Below, in pieces: positions 1-9,750 of a stretch of 64,000 bases of DNA. Source of the DNA: Tipula vernalis (Eukaryota; Arthropoda; Insecta; Diptera; Tipulidae); the NCBI GenBank assembly GCA_958295665.1, contig OY282558.1, positions 189,895,586 through 189,959,585 on the forward strand, in the 5' to 3' direction. Below the pieces are notes generated by a model. It worked only from the letters and a program-made list of their open reading frames with translations. It was not told the origin of the DNA and did not search any database. How positions within the stretch are numbered: the first letter of the stretch is position 1; every line of letters starts with the position of its first letter. Position numbers and translations under genes: made by a program.

Positions 1-690
1 GTAATTTTATTTTCGAAAGCCCAATCTTCATCATTGCCATCAGATAAAAAGAGTAGTTTTTCCACCCTGTCACCCATAAGTCTGTTTCGGGTTTGTGTTA
101 AAATCGCTCCAGCTTTAGAAAACAATCTTTCTGATAGTACAGAGGTACCCGGTATTACTAGGTACTTCTTGGCAAGACGGTACAAGTGAGACAAAATGTT
201 TCTCATTTCTTCTCACTGAATTATAGCATCGGATTTTAGTGGGCAAACTGAATTCGCCAAATATAAACTCAGCTCATCTTTGTCTCCGTCTTTGACAGAA
301 CGCCTTTTACGACGGCCGTGAGCTAATTTTGTGTGATGTCTCCAAAAATCGTATGAGGTTGAGGGCTGTTCTGGCCGATCTCCTTCATCATTTGATTCAG
401 ACGACGATGATGTGGTATCAAAGGCGTCCATTATTTTTCGGATGGATGAAATAACACGGGCACATGGTAAGGTATCTTTAAAATTAATATGCTTGAAGCA
501 GGGATCGAGAACCGTTGAAACAGCCATATTGTGGTTGTTCCCGATTTCACCAAACCGGCGGTTTAACTCATCCACAACATATTCTTTTAAGATTTCGACG
601 AATCGTTTTTCGTCGTCATTTCCTTTTATTGATTTTAGTTGTTCCCTTAGACAATTAATGGTAGGAATGATTTTATTGGTAGTTACTTAG
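1..690 (-). pseudogene. hAT-family transposase, C-terminal part, broken
   Basis: This is the C-terminal part of a zinc-finger-BED/hAT transposase, the nuclear DNA cut-and-paste enzyme. Reading the minus strand from about 686, an open frame carries the end of the RNase-H-like core (motif AVSTVLDPCFKHINF near 490-540) and an acidic, Ser-rich linker. An in-frame TGA lies near 220, where the surrounding IIQ*EEMRN suggests a former Trp codon. The frame then continues in phase to the hAT dimerisation domain at 1-180, recognisable from YLVIPGTSVLSERLFSKAG and QTRNRLMGDRVEKLLFL. The reading stops being recognisable just upstream of 690, so the N-terminal BED finger and first catalytic residues are missing. 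The 3' end is cut by the window edge. One stop in an otherwise long frame suggests fairly recent decay. Confidence 0.85.
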
Positions 691-794
691 CCCTCGCCGC
701 ATATATCTCTGGTATATATATTTTCTTGATCAGCTTAGTTTAATTCGTGTAGCCCATAAATATGCAGTATTATGTACGGTTTTTTATCAAAAAG

Positions 795-910
795 TATCGA
801 TTTTTTTTTTATCAAAATGTATCGATACCAGCTGGGTATCGTTACCAAAAGTATCGAGTACAAAAGTACTTGGTATCGCAACAAAGTATCGATACTATAA
901 AGTATCGATA
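795..910. repeat. Cluster of TATCGATA motifs
   Basis: Three exact copies of the 8-bp palindrome TATCGATA lie at 820-827, 887-894 and 903-910, with a near copy (TATCGATT) at 795-802 and further TATCG half motifs between them. They are embedded in AAAGTATCGATACTTT-like inverted repeats. TATCGATA is known as the DRE site bound by DREF, a BED-finger protein related to hAT transposases. The cluster lies about 100 bp beyond the hAT transposase fragment, so it may be the subterminal binding region of that element; this link is inference. Confidence 0.5.
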
Positions 911-998
911 CTTTTTGCGGATCACTAATGATAGTAGTACTTTGAGCAGCAACCAAAATAATTAAAAGAACAATAATGCAGATTCCTACAAAAAAAAA

Positions 999-1318
999 AT
1001 AGCAAGTAAGAAATGGGTTAGGAATAATGAAGACAAAGCTCAAAGATTTGCTGAACACCTCGAAAAAATGTTCCAGCCACATGACGACCAAACATTGGGA
1101 GCCGAAATAATAACTGAACAAGCTGTTCATGAAAGTAAAGAAATCCTAACACCAAACACTGAAAAAGCTCTTGGTTATAATTTTATTACTGCAGAAATCT
1201 TAACAGAGCTGCCAAGGAAATCTCTGGTAGAGCTCACCAATCTCATAAATGCAGCATTCATCAAATGTGTAAAACACTTGTAGGAAATTCCAGAAGTAAT
1301 TAGGATTATGAAAAAAAC
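999..1318 (+). pseudogene. Jockey-like LINE reverse transcriptase fragment
   Basis: This is a scrap of a jockey-clade non-LTR retrotransposon ORF2, covering the N-terminal edge of the reverse transcriptase. The frame opens near 999 with KKWVRNNEDKAQRFAEHL, the usual lead-in where the linker region ends with A-x-x-F-A-x-x-L. It continues through EKALGYNFITAEILTELP, the family's P-G-x-D-x-I-x-x-E-x-L element, with Pro and Asp both lost. A TAG at 1281-1283 replaces what is normally Trp, followed in frame by EIPEVIRIMKKT. No catalytic RT motif is present, so the fragment is non-functional. Its boundaries are set only by where similarity is recognisable. Confidence 0.75.
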
Positions 1319-2121
1319 TTGAGCAATCAAATATCAGTTTGGTTTGTTACGAATTGCCTCGCGCAATTCGCAACTTGATCTGTGCCAGGGGTCTATCCTT
1401 GTGTTTTACAAATCGGTGCGTACACCCGATTTTTTTTTGTATTGTTGCTTGCACTACCATCTAGTAGATGGGAGCACCGTGCGTAAAAGTAAAAAACGAG
1501 TTTGACCAAAGAAATGGGTAGAGCGAGAAAAAGATATACAATTTTTTATGATTGTTCGAGAATATTTTTTGTTTTTGTTTGGCGATGACGAAAAATAAAA
1601 AATGCGTTTTTGGGGGAGTTCGGTGTGAATTATCGATGAGGATGGTCGAATATTGAGTCTTGAACTCAACAGTTATTGTTCAAGATAGACAAAAATGAGT
1701 TGTAAAGTTTAATACGGGTCGAGGCATAAATTTTTTTTTGTTTTGATTTGATGTGCCTGAAAATAAAAGAAGAAAAGTATAAACAGTGATTAAAAGAAAA
1801 TTATAAAATACGATTTACTATGTTGTAATAAAAATAAATCTTGGTCAATCAATGTAACGTTGTACTTACTGTACGCAATTGTTTGTGAAAATTTTTTTTT
1901 TGTTGTTGTTATATATTAACTGTTAAATAAAATTATACAAAATATATCTATAAATATCTATATATATTGAAAAGTATTTGTGTAGCGTTACTTACTAAAA
2001 TAACGTCTACTTCCGATTTGTGGTGCTGAAATTAAAAGAAAAGAAATAAAAAAATATAGAAAACCAATATAATACTAAGTGCTGACATGCCGTTATTTTT
2101 CCTCGTGGTGGTGTCCTTTTT
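1319..2121. other. No recognisable gene; AT-rich DNA
   Basis: No protein-coding similarity is seen. On the minus strand, pyrimidine-rich tracts ending in CAG occur near 1755 and 2027, resembling 3' splice sites. GTAAGT-like sequences occur near 1865 and 1998. They share wording with the better candidate exon at 2122-2311. Confidence 0.4.
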
Positions 2122-2311
2122 TTACCACTGTTTGTCGAGTTGCAAATTAAACTCTTGTTGCTGTGCTGCATGTTGTTGCTGCGGATTTGTTACTGATAAT
2201 TGTTGATTACGGTATATTCATCGAATTTGTGGCGCCGTATTTGCCGAATTGTTGCGGTGTTGCTGTAAACGTTCCTGTTGCGGTTGCTGCATTTCTGGTG
2301 ACGTTCGGATG
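2122..2311 (-). other. Possible Gln-rich exon
   Basis: Read on the minus strand, a run of T ending in CAG (the complement of 2312-2323) forms a plausible 3' splice acceptor. The sequence after it translates in one frame as a Gln-rich segment (MQQPQQERLQQHR and later NPQQQHAAQQQEFNLQ). The frame is interrupted by a TGA at 2218-2220 and ends at TAA 2122-2124, where a GTAAAA donor-like sequence overlaps the stop. A second acceptor-like tract ends near 2472. I do not recognise the protein. It could be a decayed exon of a host gene with poly-Gln, or chance translation of a CAA-rich stretch. Confidence 0.25.
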
Positions 2312-2323
2312 CTGAAAAAAAAA

Positions 2324-3310
2324 ATATTTTAAGATTGACCGTTGTATACATATGTATATATACAAGAAAATTTCTCGTGTTGCTGATAAATGGCGATTGC
2401 GGTCCATTGCTGTGCAATTGTTACGGGATACAAGGTGCGGTACACGTACACATACGGTGTGAGCCGTATCTGAAAAAAAAACCTTTGGTTAAATTTTTTT
2501 TTTTCTATTATTTTTAATTTCTTATTACTATACTTATCTTTTTATTACTTACTTTATTCCGTTATTTAATTTATTAATATTTATCGATTGTAAAATTTAT
2601 GTTTTTCTTCTGGCTATATGTTACAGTAGATTAAGTCATACCTATATAGTTGATTAATTTTTATAATTCAAATTTTCGTTTCTTCTATAAAAATTTTTTT
2701 TTATGCAATTGGCGCTTTTCTGTTGTCATCTAAAGTAACGTCAATTTATTTTTTTCTATTTTTTCAAATTCCATTTTCATAGTAATTTTCATAGTAATTT
2801 TTTTTGTTGAGCGTCATAGCTTGTTTGTTTTGCCTTACCTTATATATTTTGCATGAATTTATCATATAACCTTCTTTTACAGCTCCCCGTTTTTTCTAGG
2901 TCAAACACGTTTTTTCCCATTGTCAGTTTTTTTCCCAGAAATCTGTTTTTATTAAAACAAATAAAAAAAATGGAGGTGTGGCCAACACACGACTTTCTTT
3001 TACGAACAGAGAATTTTGAGAAATTTTTTTTTTTTTTTTTCATAATTTTTTAAATTTTTTTTTTTTAATTTTTTTTTTTTTAAATTTTATTTGTTTTTAA
3101 TTTTTGGAAACATTTTGTTTTGGGTAGTTTTCTGTAAACCTTATACTTTTTAAGATACGTGCAAAATAAATTTTCTGGACCAAGGGAGTGGCCACTTCCG
3201 GTTAGCCGATTTGGAGTAAAATTCACTGGGACCTCCCAATTTATCAAAAAAGCTTAAATCTGAAGTTTCAGTTCGATTGGTTAAACCATCTGGGTTGTAG
3301 AGAGGACACA
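2324..3310. other. AT-rich DNA without a recognisable gene
   Basis: Contains poly-T tracts (notably around 3026-3085) and no supportable coding sequence. The last 130 bp before 3310 form the left flank of a dispersed repeat that carries the microsatellite at 3311-3544. Confidence 0.4.
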
Positions 3311-3544
3311 GACAGACTGACAGACTGACAGACTGACAGACTGACAGACTGACAGCTGACAGACTGACAGACTGACAGACTGACAGACTGACAGACTGAC
3401 AGACTGAAAGACTGATAGACTGACAGACTGACAGACTGACAGACTGACAGACTGACAGACTGACAGACTGACAGACTGACAGACTGACAGACTGACAGAC
3501 TGACAGACTGACAGACTGACAAACTGACAGACAGACAGACAGAC
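3311..3544. repeat. (AGACTGAC)n microsatellite
   Basis: About 28 tandem copies of the 8-bp unit AGACTGAC, with a few variant units (a 2-bp deletion near 3353, AGACTGAA near 3405, AGACTGAT near 3413), ending in AGAC tetramers. The minus-strand open frame of Ser-Val-Ser-Leu-Cys-Gln repeats is only a translation of the repeat. The right flank, around 3560-3600, resembles sequence at 54318-54350, which suggests the microsatellite sits inside a dispersed transposon-like sequence. Confidence 0.95.
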
Positions 3545-5589
3545 ACCATTACGAAACCCACTTTTTCGGACTCAGGGGACTTCAAAACAAATAAATCTCT
3601 AAAAATCTCAAGGTCCAAAATTTTCATTCAAGAAAGTAAAAGAATATATTTATTATAATTCAACTTTCTTAATTACGCCTCATGGTTTTGACTGTTGTTT
3701 CTTTTCCGTTTCTTCTCGAATTACTATTCTGTTCTGGTCGTACTGATTTATCCACATTGATCTTATTCTGGTACCTGTTATGCTGATTGCGTTCTACGAG
3801 TAGAGGACTGCGTAGGTCGGGGTGGGCAAAGCTCTTTTCATGATGTAAAGTGTGTTAACTAGTATTATTATTATTTGTTTTTTTTTACTATGAATGGATA
3901 ACGATTCTACTCACCCTTACTCTCTTTTCGCGGTTTTTCAAGCTTTAAGCATGCTTCGGCATTTACGACCCTGATAACATCACTGAGCTTAGCCAGCTAC
4001 CATGCCGCGGTCGAAGTCCCTGCTTAGAGATTCTGTTAACGTAAAGGCTTAGGTACTCTGAGTTCAACTGATGGTTCTTCACGATAATCGCTTCATCAGG
4101 CTCGAGTCGGCCCTTACGTTACAGGTTTTGTATCCCAATTTAATCGAGAAAGCACTAGGGGAGAAAAAAGTGGAAACGTCTGTTCAACCAGAACCATCTT
4201 GATGTGAATAGAGCTGGCATGTGAAAAATAAACTTAAAATAAGGGATATAGAAACACTAAAAATTAATTTATTTTCATAGAGTTTGTTTGAATTAAAAGT
4301 TTAATCCAGTTAAATAATTTTTTCTAACATCGCTATAAAACAGCTCAATGTCTTACTCATTTAAAACACAGGTTCTCAAATTTCCTGATTTTCCAGCAAT
4401 AATCAAAGGAAAATAAGGGAATTTGAAATTAAAAAACATTCTACAACAATAACAATATGTATTAAAAAAAAAATTCAATTTAATGACGTCATGATTTGTC
4501 CATGTCAAAAACGAACCGAAAGAAAAAGGAAAACACGTCTCCGCTCAACAATCGAAATTAAAATTAATCAAAAAGAGCCAAACAGAAAAACTTAAATCTA
4601 CAATGATGGCTGGTCTCCACTTTCGTATTTTTCTCTTAACAAAAAAAAAATTTAGTCCATTTTTTTCCTCATGACAATTTTTAGTACATTTTCCAAAATA
4701 CATACACAAAAATGGATTTGAGCATGCGCATTGAAATTTTGTTAAGAGAGGAAAAGATCAGAATATTCAATATTTTTGTCATGACGTTGTGCCATTTGAG
4801 CATAAATTGTATTTTATGCTCAATTTCATGTCATTTCATGTTGAATATTTTGACAAATAAAATGAAATTTTCATTCTTTTTTCACAAAATTTTGTCCTTT
4901 TAATGAATTTTAGGTCAAAATATAATAAAATTTGTGTTATTAAAATAAGACATAAATAATAAATCGTGGAATACAAAAGTAATATGCGAAAAAATTGTAT
5001 TATTCGAAAAACGAACCAAATTCAAATTTTTTTCTTATTCTCAAAGAGTATATTCTTTATGTTAGTAGTGGTAAAAAAAATGTCACGAGCCGTTTGTCAT
5101 TTATTTTTTGTCAAGAGAAAAATATACAAGTGGAGATCAGCCATGAGCATGAAGAAAACAAAAAATCGAAACAATCTAATTCAAAATAACAACAGAACGA
5201 TATTCAAATTCAAATTTGAGTAGAGGCAATGAAAGAGATGATTATTGTATTGTTTGTAAATTTTGAGTTATTAGTTTATGACGTTAATTACAAAAACAAA
5301 AACACTTTAAAGTTTAAAAATAACTTATTTTTGAAGACGATTTTCACTAAGAAATAAACATTTTCATGATTCGATTTTTCAATCAAACAAAATTGCATGT
5401 TTTATGAATATTTTGGTATAAAAAAAATTATAAAAGCTCATAATTCTAATAGACTAAAAATTTAAACGAAAACCATCGTTTTCCCATATAGTTTCATAGT
5501 AAAGAAAAAATTGTATGTACATACCTTATTTTAAGCTTAGTATAAAATACAGTCAATGTGGATTCTCTTATTTATAGAGTAGGCTTTGG
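3545..5589. other. AT-rich intergenic DNA, nothing recognised
   Basis: No coding region, RNA gene or clear repeat is supported here. Short open frames at 4712-5223 have random AT-rich composition (Lys, Asn, Phe, Ile) and no motif. A moderately GC-rich patch at 3930-4130 stands out from its surroundings but I cannot assign it. Confidence 0.4.
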
Positions 5590-5822
5590 TTCAACGATAT
5601 TTTCAGACGTTGCATAAGGGTTTAATAGAGTGTGGCATGAAGTTAAGAAATCTTCTACCAATGTAATTTGCTACAATACTGAAATCTTACTTTAAAGATA
5701 GATTCTTTAGGATTAAGTTAGTTGATCGTTTTACTGAATTGAAAGAAATCAACGCAGGAGTTTTACATGGCAGTGTATTAGGGCCGGTTTTATATCTACT
5801 ATATACTTATGATCTTCATTTT
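5590..5822 (+). pseudogene. Jockey-like LINE RT fragment
   Basis: A short piece of jockey-clade reverse transcriptase. The frame at 5655-5822 reads ILKSYFKDRFFRIKL, then KEINAGVLHGSVLGPVLYLL. This corresponds to the fingers/palm segment ending in the G-V-P-Q-G-S-V-L-G-P motif; here P-Q is changed to L-H. Upstream similarity requires frameshifts and contains a stop. The fragment ends abruptly at about 5822, where a different LINE begins, so the two were joined by insertion or deletion. It lacks the A and C catalytic motifs and is dead. Confidence 0.7.
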
Positions 5823-7185
5823 TTTGAATCGGTTTACAAACCTGTTCTGTCGCCCGCTAACGTATCTCCAGCGTTGCCCAGCTTCGATACGTTTACCGAG
5901 GAAGAAGTTCGGGGTTGCTTGATCGGTAGGTGTTGTGCTGAGAGTTTGACCCTTCCGATTACCTTTAAATTTAATGAAATCCTCCGTCGCTGTTTTTTCT
6001 CCGATCTTTGGAAAATTTCTTGTATATTCATCCAATCTTCAAGGCGGGTAGAAGAAATGATGTGAGTAATTATCGTGGGATCACCATTCTTTCCGTCATC
6101 AGGTCTACAGTAACTAACTTGGTTTCGTTTTGTCGCGCCTTACTTGATAGTTCTTATTCCAGATATCAGTTTGACGTTGTTTATACAGATTTTGATAAGA
6201 TTGACCACTCTAATCTTATTAGTGAGTTATGGAGTATAAATTATCAGTTCATCCCTATTAAATGGTTGCGTTCCTACCTTAATGTTCTTTGGCATTCCAT
6301 TAGGATCTTCAGTTCTTACTCCCAATTACTTTATGTGCAATCTGGCGTGCCTCAAGGTACTCATTGTTGTTTTCATTGTTTATCAACGATGTGGTGCAAT
6401 GCTTTGAGTTGCTAATTTGTTTGATTACCAAAAGTTGCAGGAGGACTTAAACAAATTTTCTAGTTGGTCAATCAACAATAGACTGGCTATGAACGTGAGC
6501 AAATGTTAGGCGCTTTCTTTTAATCGTATCCGCTCACCCATTTTTCACCAATATCAGCTGTACAATGAAGACGTTGACCGAGTCGAGTTCATTTCCCATC
6601 TTGGTGTGATTTTTGCATCTGACGCTACATTTACCAAATATGTTAACACCATTATTTCAAAGTTGTATATTATGTTGGGCTTTATTAAACGAAACTGCAG
6701 GGATTTTAGGGACCCGATAACTTTGACATCACTGTATGTCTCGTTATTCCGGTCTATTTTGGAGTGATCATCCCCAGTTTGGACGTCATCCTGCCAGTAT
6801 CATTCCGGAAGGATTGAGTATGTTCAGAAGCGATTTGTTTTGCACGCGCTCCGATGTTTGCCATCCACGCGTGCTGTGGAATATGTCGTCTACCTTATCA
6901 GAATCGATGTAATCTTTTGAAAATCCCACGTCTAGATGGTCGCCGGGACGTAGCTTCTGCGCTATACGTGTTCAATATTATTACGTACGTTTAAAAATAT
7001 ATGCTCTCGAACGCCGAATGCGTCAACGTGATAGGCTTTTATTCATTGACCTGGTACCAATAAACTATGGTCTGTCGAAACCGATCCTGAGAATATCACG
7101 GGTGTTCAATTCAGTATTTGTAATTTTCGATTTTCAGTTGTCGAGAGATTTGTTCAAGAATGTTTTATTTAACTTTTTTTTTTAT
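5823..7185 (+). pseudogene. CR1/jockey-group LINE RT remnant
   Basis: This is a decayed non-LTR retrotransposon ORF2 running from the start of the RT domain to the protein C-terminus, with several frameshifts and stops. Landmarks in order: FDTFTEEEVRGCL (about 5880); IFKAGRRNDVSNYRGITIL (about 6035-6090); motif A region FDVVYTDFDKIDHSNLI (about 6170-6220); QSGVPQGTH (about 6340); a jump directly to DYQKLQEDLNKFSSWS (about 6425); SLYVSLFRSILE (about 6735); and a C-terminal tail with INYGLSKPILRISRVFNS (about 7060-7120). The FxDD catalytic box expected between VPQG and the DLxxF segment is absent, removed by an internal deletion. The element is 5'-truncated against the jockey fragment to its left. 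Confidence 0.8.
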
Positions 7186-7512
7186 TAATTGCAGTTAACC
7201 GTTATTGTATAGGGTATAACAACAACAATATGTACCATATTGTGTAGGTTATATTATGAAATCGTTAAATCTTGGTATATACCAAGGTGTAGTGCACAAT
7301 ATAATCAAACAATTATACACTACAATTTATTTATTTAATTTATTTATTATAAATATTTATACAATTATATTGATGTAGAATTATGATTCAAAAAAGATGT
7401 GGTTGGCGGCCAAAACCACGAGTGACATGTTGTCGCATTGAAGATCCGAGACGAGATTGAAGAGAAGACCAGTAATTATTTTAATTTTATTTTGTGTTCG
7501 CTTGTGGCGTAC
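7186..7512. other. AT-rich gap between LINE and gypsy LTR
   Basis: No gene. Contains a perfect 16-bp palindrome CTTGGTATATACCAAG near 7272-7287. The part near 7390-7510 may be a further degraded copy of LTR-related sequence, since GGCGTACCACTC occurs just before the LTR. Confidence 0.35.
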
Positions 7513-7879
7513 CACTCACTGGGTAACGTGGCGTACCACTGACCATCAAGATCAGTAAATATATTGTATATTATAATTACCATATTTCGATAATGTAACA
7601 GACTTTCGTCTTCTTCCCGAGCGGCGTGCATAGCTGTGAGAATTTTCATTAAGAATAAAAGGATCGCTTATAGTCGCTGGCACTCACTATCCACGACACA
7701 TTTACACAACGTGCATTGCGATCTGCTAGTAAGCAAAAGAACTAACCCGTAGCCGCGTTAATATCCACGGTTGTGATTATTAACGGGATTTGTTGTTTAA
7801 TTAAATAAACATAATAAAACTTAATGAGCTACTAAAATTAAAATAAGTATAGCGTGATTTAATAAGTTATTTAATTGTG
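7513..7879 (+). repeat. Gypsy element 5' LTR
   Basis: This segment recurs at 9340-9750 in the same orientation. The two copies share the start ACTCAC..GGTAACGTGGCG, a central block from GAGAATTTTCATT to GCCGCGTTAATAT, and the end TAAGTTATTTAATTGTG. They flank gypsy integrase sequence, as LTRs should. They differ by several indels: this copy lacks about 100 bp present in the other and has about 40 bp near 7775-7825 that the other lacks. That indicates an old insertion. The exact ends are uncertain by several bases because no clean TG..CA termini are visible. Confidence 0.75.
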
Positions 7880-9339
7880 TGAGGTGATTAGCAACGAGTT
7901 TCGACCAAGATTTCCCCGTTGCTAAAACTTTCATGGAAAACATTCCATACCTGAAAAGGAAAAAGACGTGGGCGCATTTAAAAAGAGCCAGCGCTCGGGT
8001 ACCAAAAACAACTAACGGCGCCAAGCACAAACAGCGCTTAAGTTATGTTTGTTGGCATATGAGACAGAGCTTATATCAGTCAACGCCACAAAACCCGCAT
8101 AAACCACGACGCACGATAGAAGAGTCGCACAACAGGTACCAGTGGAGGCAACTATTCAGCCATACGGCAGTATCAGTATAATTGCGTCAACCAATACAAC
8201 AACCAGCGAGTAACCAGTTCCTAGCCGTTACATCAATACGGTAGTAGCAGTATAGTCTAGTCAAAATCGACAGAACAACCGCTAATAACCAATTAGGATC
8301 ATCCAGCCAGCCGAACCGCACAGCGCCGGTAATAAGCGATTCCAACTTTGTAAATGTTTAAGGAATTTTCTTATTTCCGCGATTCGTATAGTAAATAAAC
8401 TTCCGCAATATATTCTGAACCAAGCAAGCAAACCACGGCGTTATATTCCCGCAGATTTTCGGAAAGCAGTGTTTGAGACTACAAATAATTTATCGCACCC
8501 AGGAGTAGACGCTTCGATTAAGGCCATGACGGATAAGTTCGTTTGGATCGCGATAGAGAAAAACGTAAAACCAAAGGCTTAGTGCTGTTTGGCGTGCCAG
8601 CGTTCTAAGATGGCAAAGCACACCAAGAGCCCCTTAGGAAATTACACACCGGTGTCGAAGCGATTTGCGGAAATACATCTAGACATCGTCGGTCCATTAC
8701 CTGTGTCAGAAGGGCAGCGGTACTGCGTCACATTAATAGGCCGCTTCACTAGTAGGACCGATGCAATTCCAATTGTAGACATCAGAGCCGAAACCGTGGC
8801 GATAGCAGTGTTCAACAATTGGATTGGAGTACCTCCAACTATTCGCTGAGTTCTCTAAATTACTGGGTTTCGAACATAGGCGAACTACAGCATACAATCC
8901 AAAGTGAAACGGATTCATGGATAGATGGCACAGAACGTTGAAAGTGGCCATTATGTGTCACGGCAGAAACGATTGGACACGAGTTTTACCTGCTGTTTTG
9001 TTATGACTTCGCACGAAATACCCTGAGGCAAACTCAGCAACATTTCAATCAATTCAATGGAGGACTCTTCGGTAAACGAAACACAAGCTACCAACAAGAT
9101 AAAATCCGATGCTACATTACCGTCGGAGAAATCGCACAAAAATTCGCGTGCCTCAAAAGTTCGATTCAATTTTTAACCACAACCGGCAGCGAAGGTTAAG
9201 TCACCTGGTCCACAGAGCAGGCAGAAGCACTGTTTAAAAGCCACCGAGACAACCAGCATCAACCAAAAACCAGTCACAACGAGAACCGGAAGAACTACAA
9301 AACTGCCGGCACGTTTCTTGATATCGCTAATCGGTAATT
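7880..9339 (+). pseudogene. Gypsy element internal region with broken integrase
   Basis: The internal region is only about 1.46 kb, so protease, RT and RNase H have been deleted. An 82-codon frame at 7933-8181 is unrecognised and may be a piece of gag. From about 8425 the plus strand encodes a Ty3/gypsy integrase: the zinc-binding N-terminus (FETTNNLSHPGVDASIKAM, stop, CCLACQRSKMAKH; an H-H-C-C finger) and the DDE core start (HLDIVGPLP, RYCVTLIGRFTSR, with the first catalytic Asp). At about 8825 the frame jumps from FNNWIG to LFAEFSKLLGF. This removes the T-D-x-G-x-x-F segment with the second catalytic Asp. It continues in other frames as HRRTTAYNPK and WHRTLKVAIMCHG. Several stops follow. 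It is a non-functional fossil. Confidence 0.8.
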
Positions 9340-9750
9340 CACTCACCAGGTAACGTGGCGTACCACTAACAATCAAGAACCAGTACATATATTGTATATT
9401 ATAATTACCATATTGTATATTGTAATTATCATATCGCGGCGTGTCATCTAGCCGCCGACACCGACAACAGTAACAACAAGTTGGCAGTTTGGTGAATTTA
9501 GGTTAGCAAATAAATATTTCGTCGCAATAGCAGCGCGAAACAATATTGCGGGTATAAAATGAGAATTTTCATTAAAAATAAAAGGATCGCTTATCGTCGC
9601 TTGTACTCACTATCCTCGACACATTTACACAACGTACATTGCGATTTGCTAGTAAGCAAAAGAACTAACCCGTAGCCGCGTTAATATTCACAGAGAGAGT
9701 TACTAAAATTAAAATAAGCATAGCGTGACTTAATAAGTTATTTAATTGTG
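9340..9750 (+). repeat. Gypsy element 3' LTR
   Basis: Direct-repeat partner of 7513-7879 (see there). This copy contains a block at about 9435-9555 (from GGCGTGTCATC to GGGTATAAAATGAG) missing from the 5' copy. The TATAAAA near 9550 could be the LTR promoter's TATA box. The shared sequence ends at TTTAATTGTG. Confidence 0.75.

Noticed and set aside
735..1130. 131-codon hydrophobic minus-strand open frame
   Set aside because: It overlaps the TATCGATA repeat and runs antisense to the jockey RT fragment; its hydrophobicity follows from T-rich codons and no motif is present.
3268..3627. 119-codon minus-strand open frame rich in Ser, Val, Cys, Gln
   Set aside because: It is only a translation of the AGACTGAC microsatellite; the 8-bp unit cycles through frames without stops.
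7272..7287. 16-bp perfect palindrome CTTGGTATATACCAAG as a regulatory site
   Set aside because: AT-rich palindromes of this size are expected by chance in a sequence of this length and no gene lies beside it.
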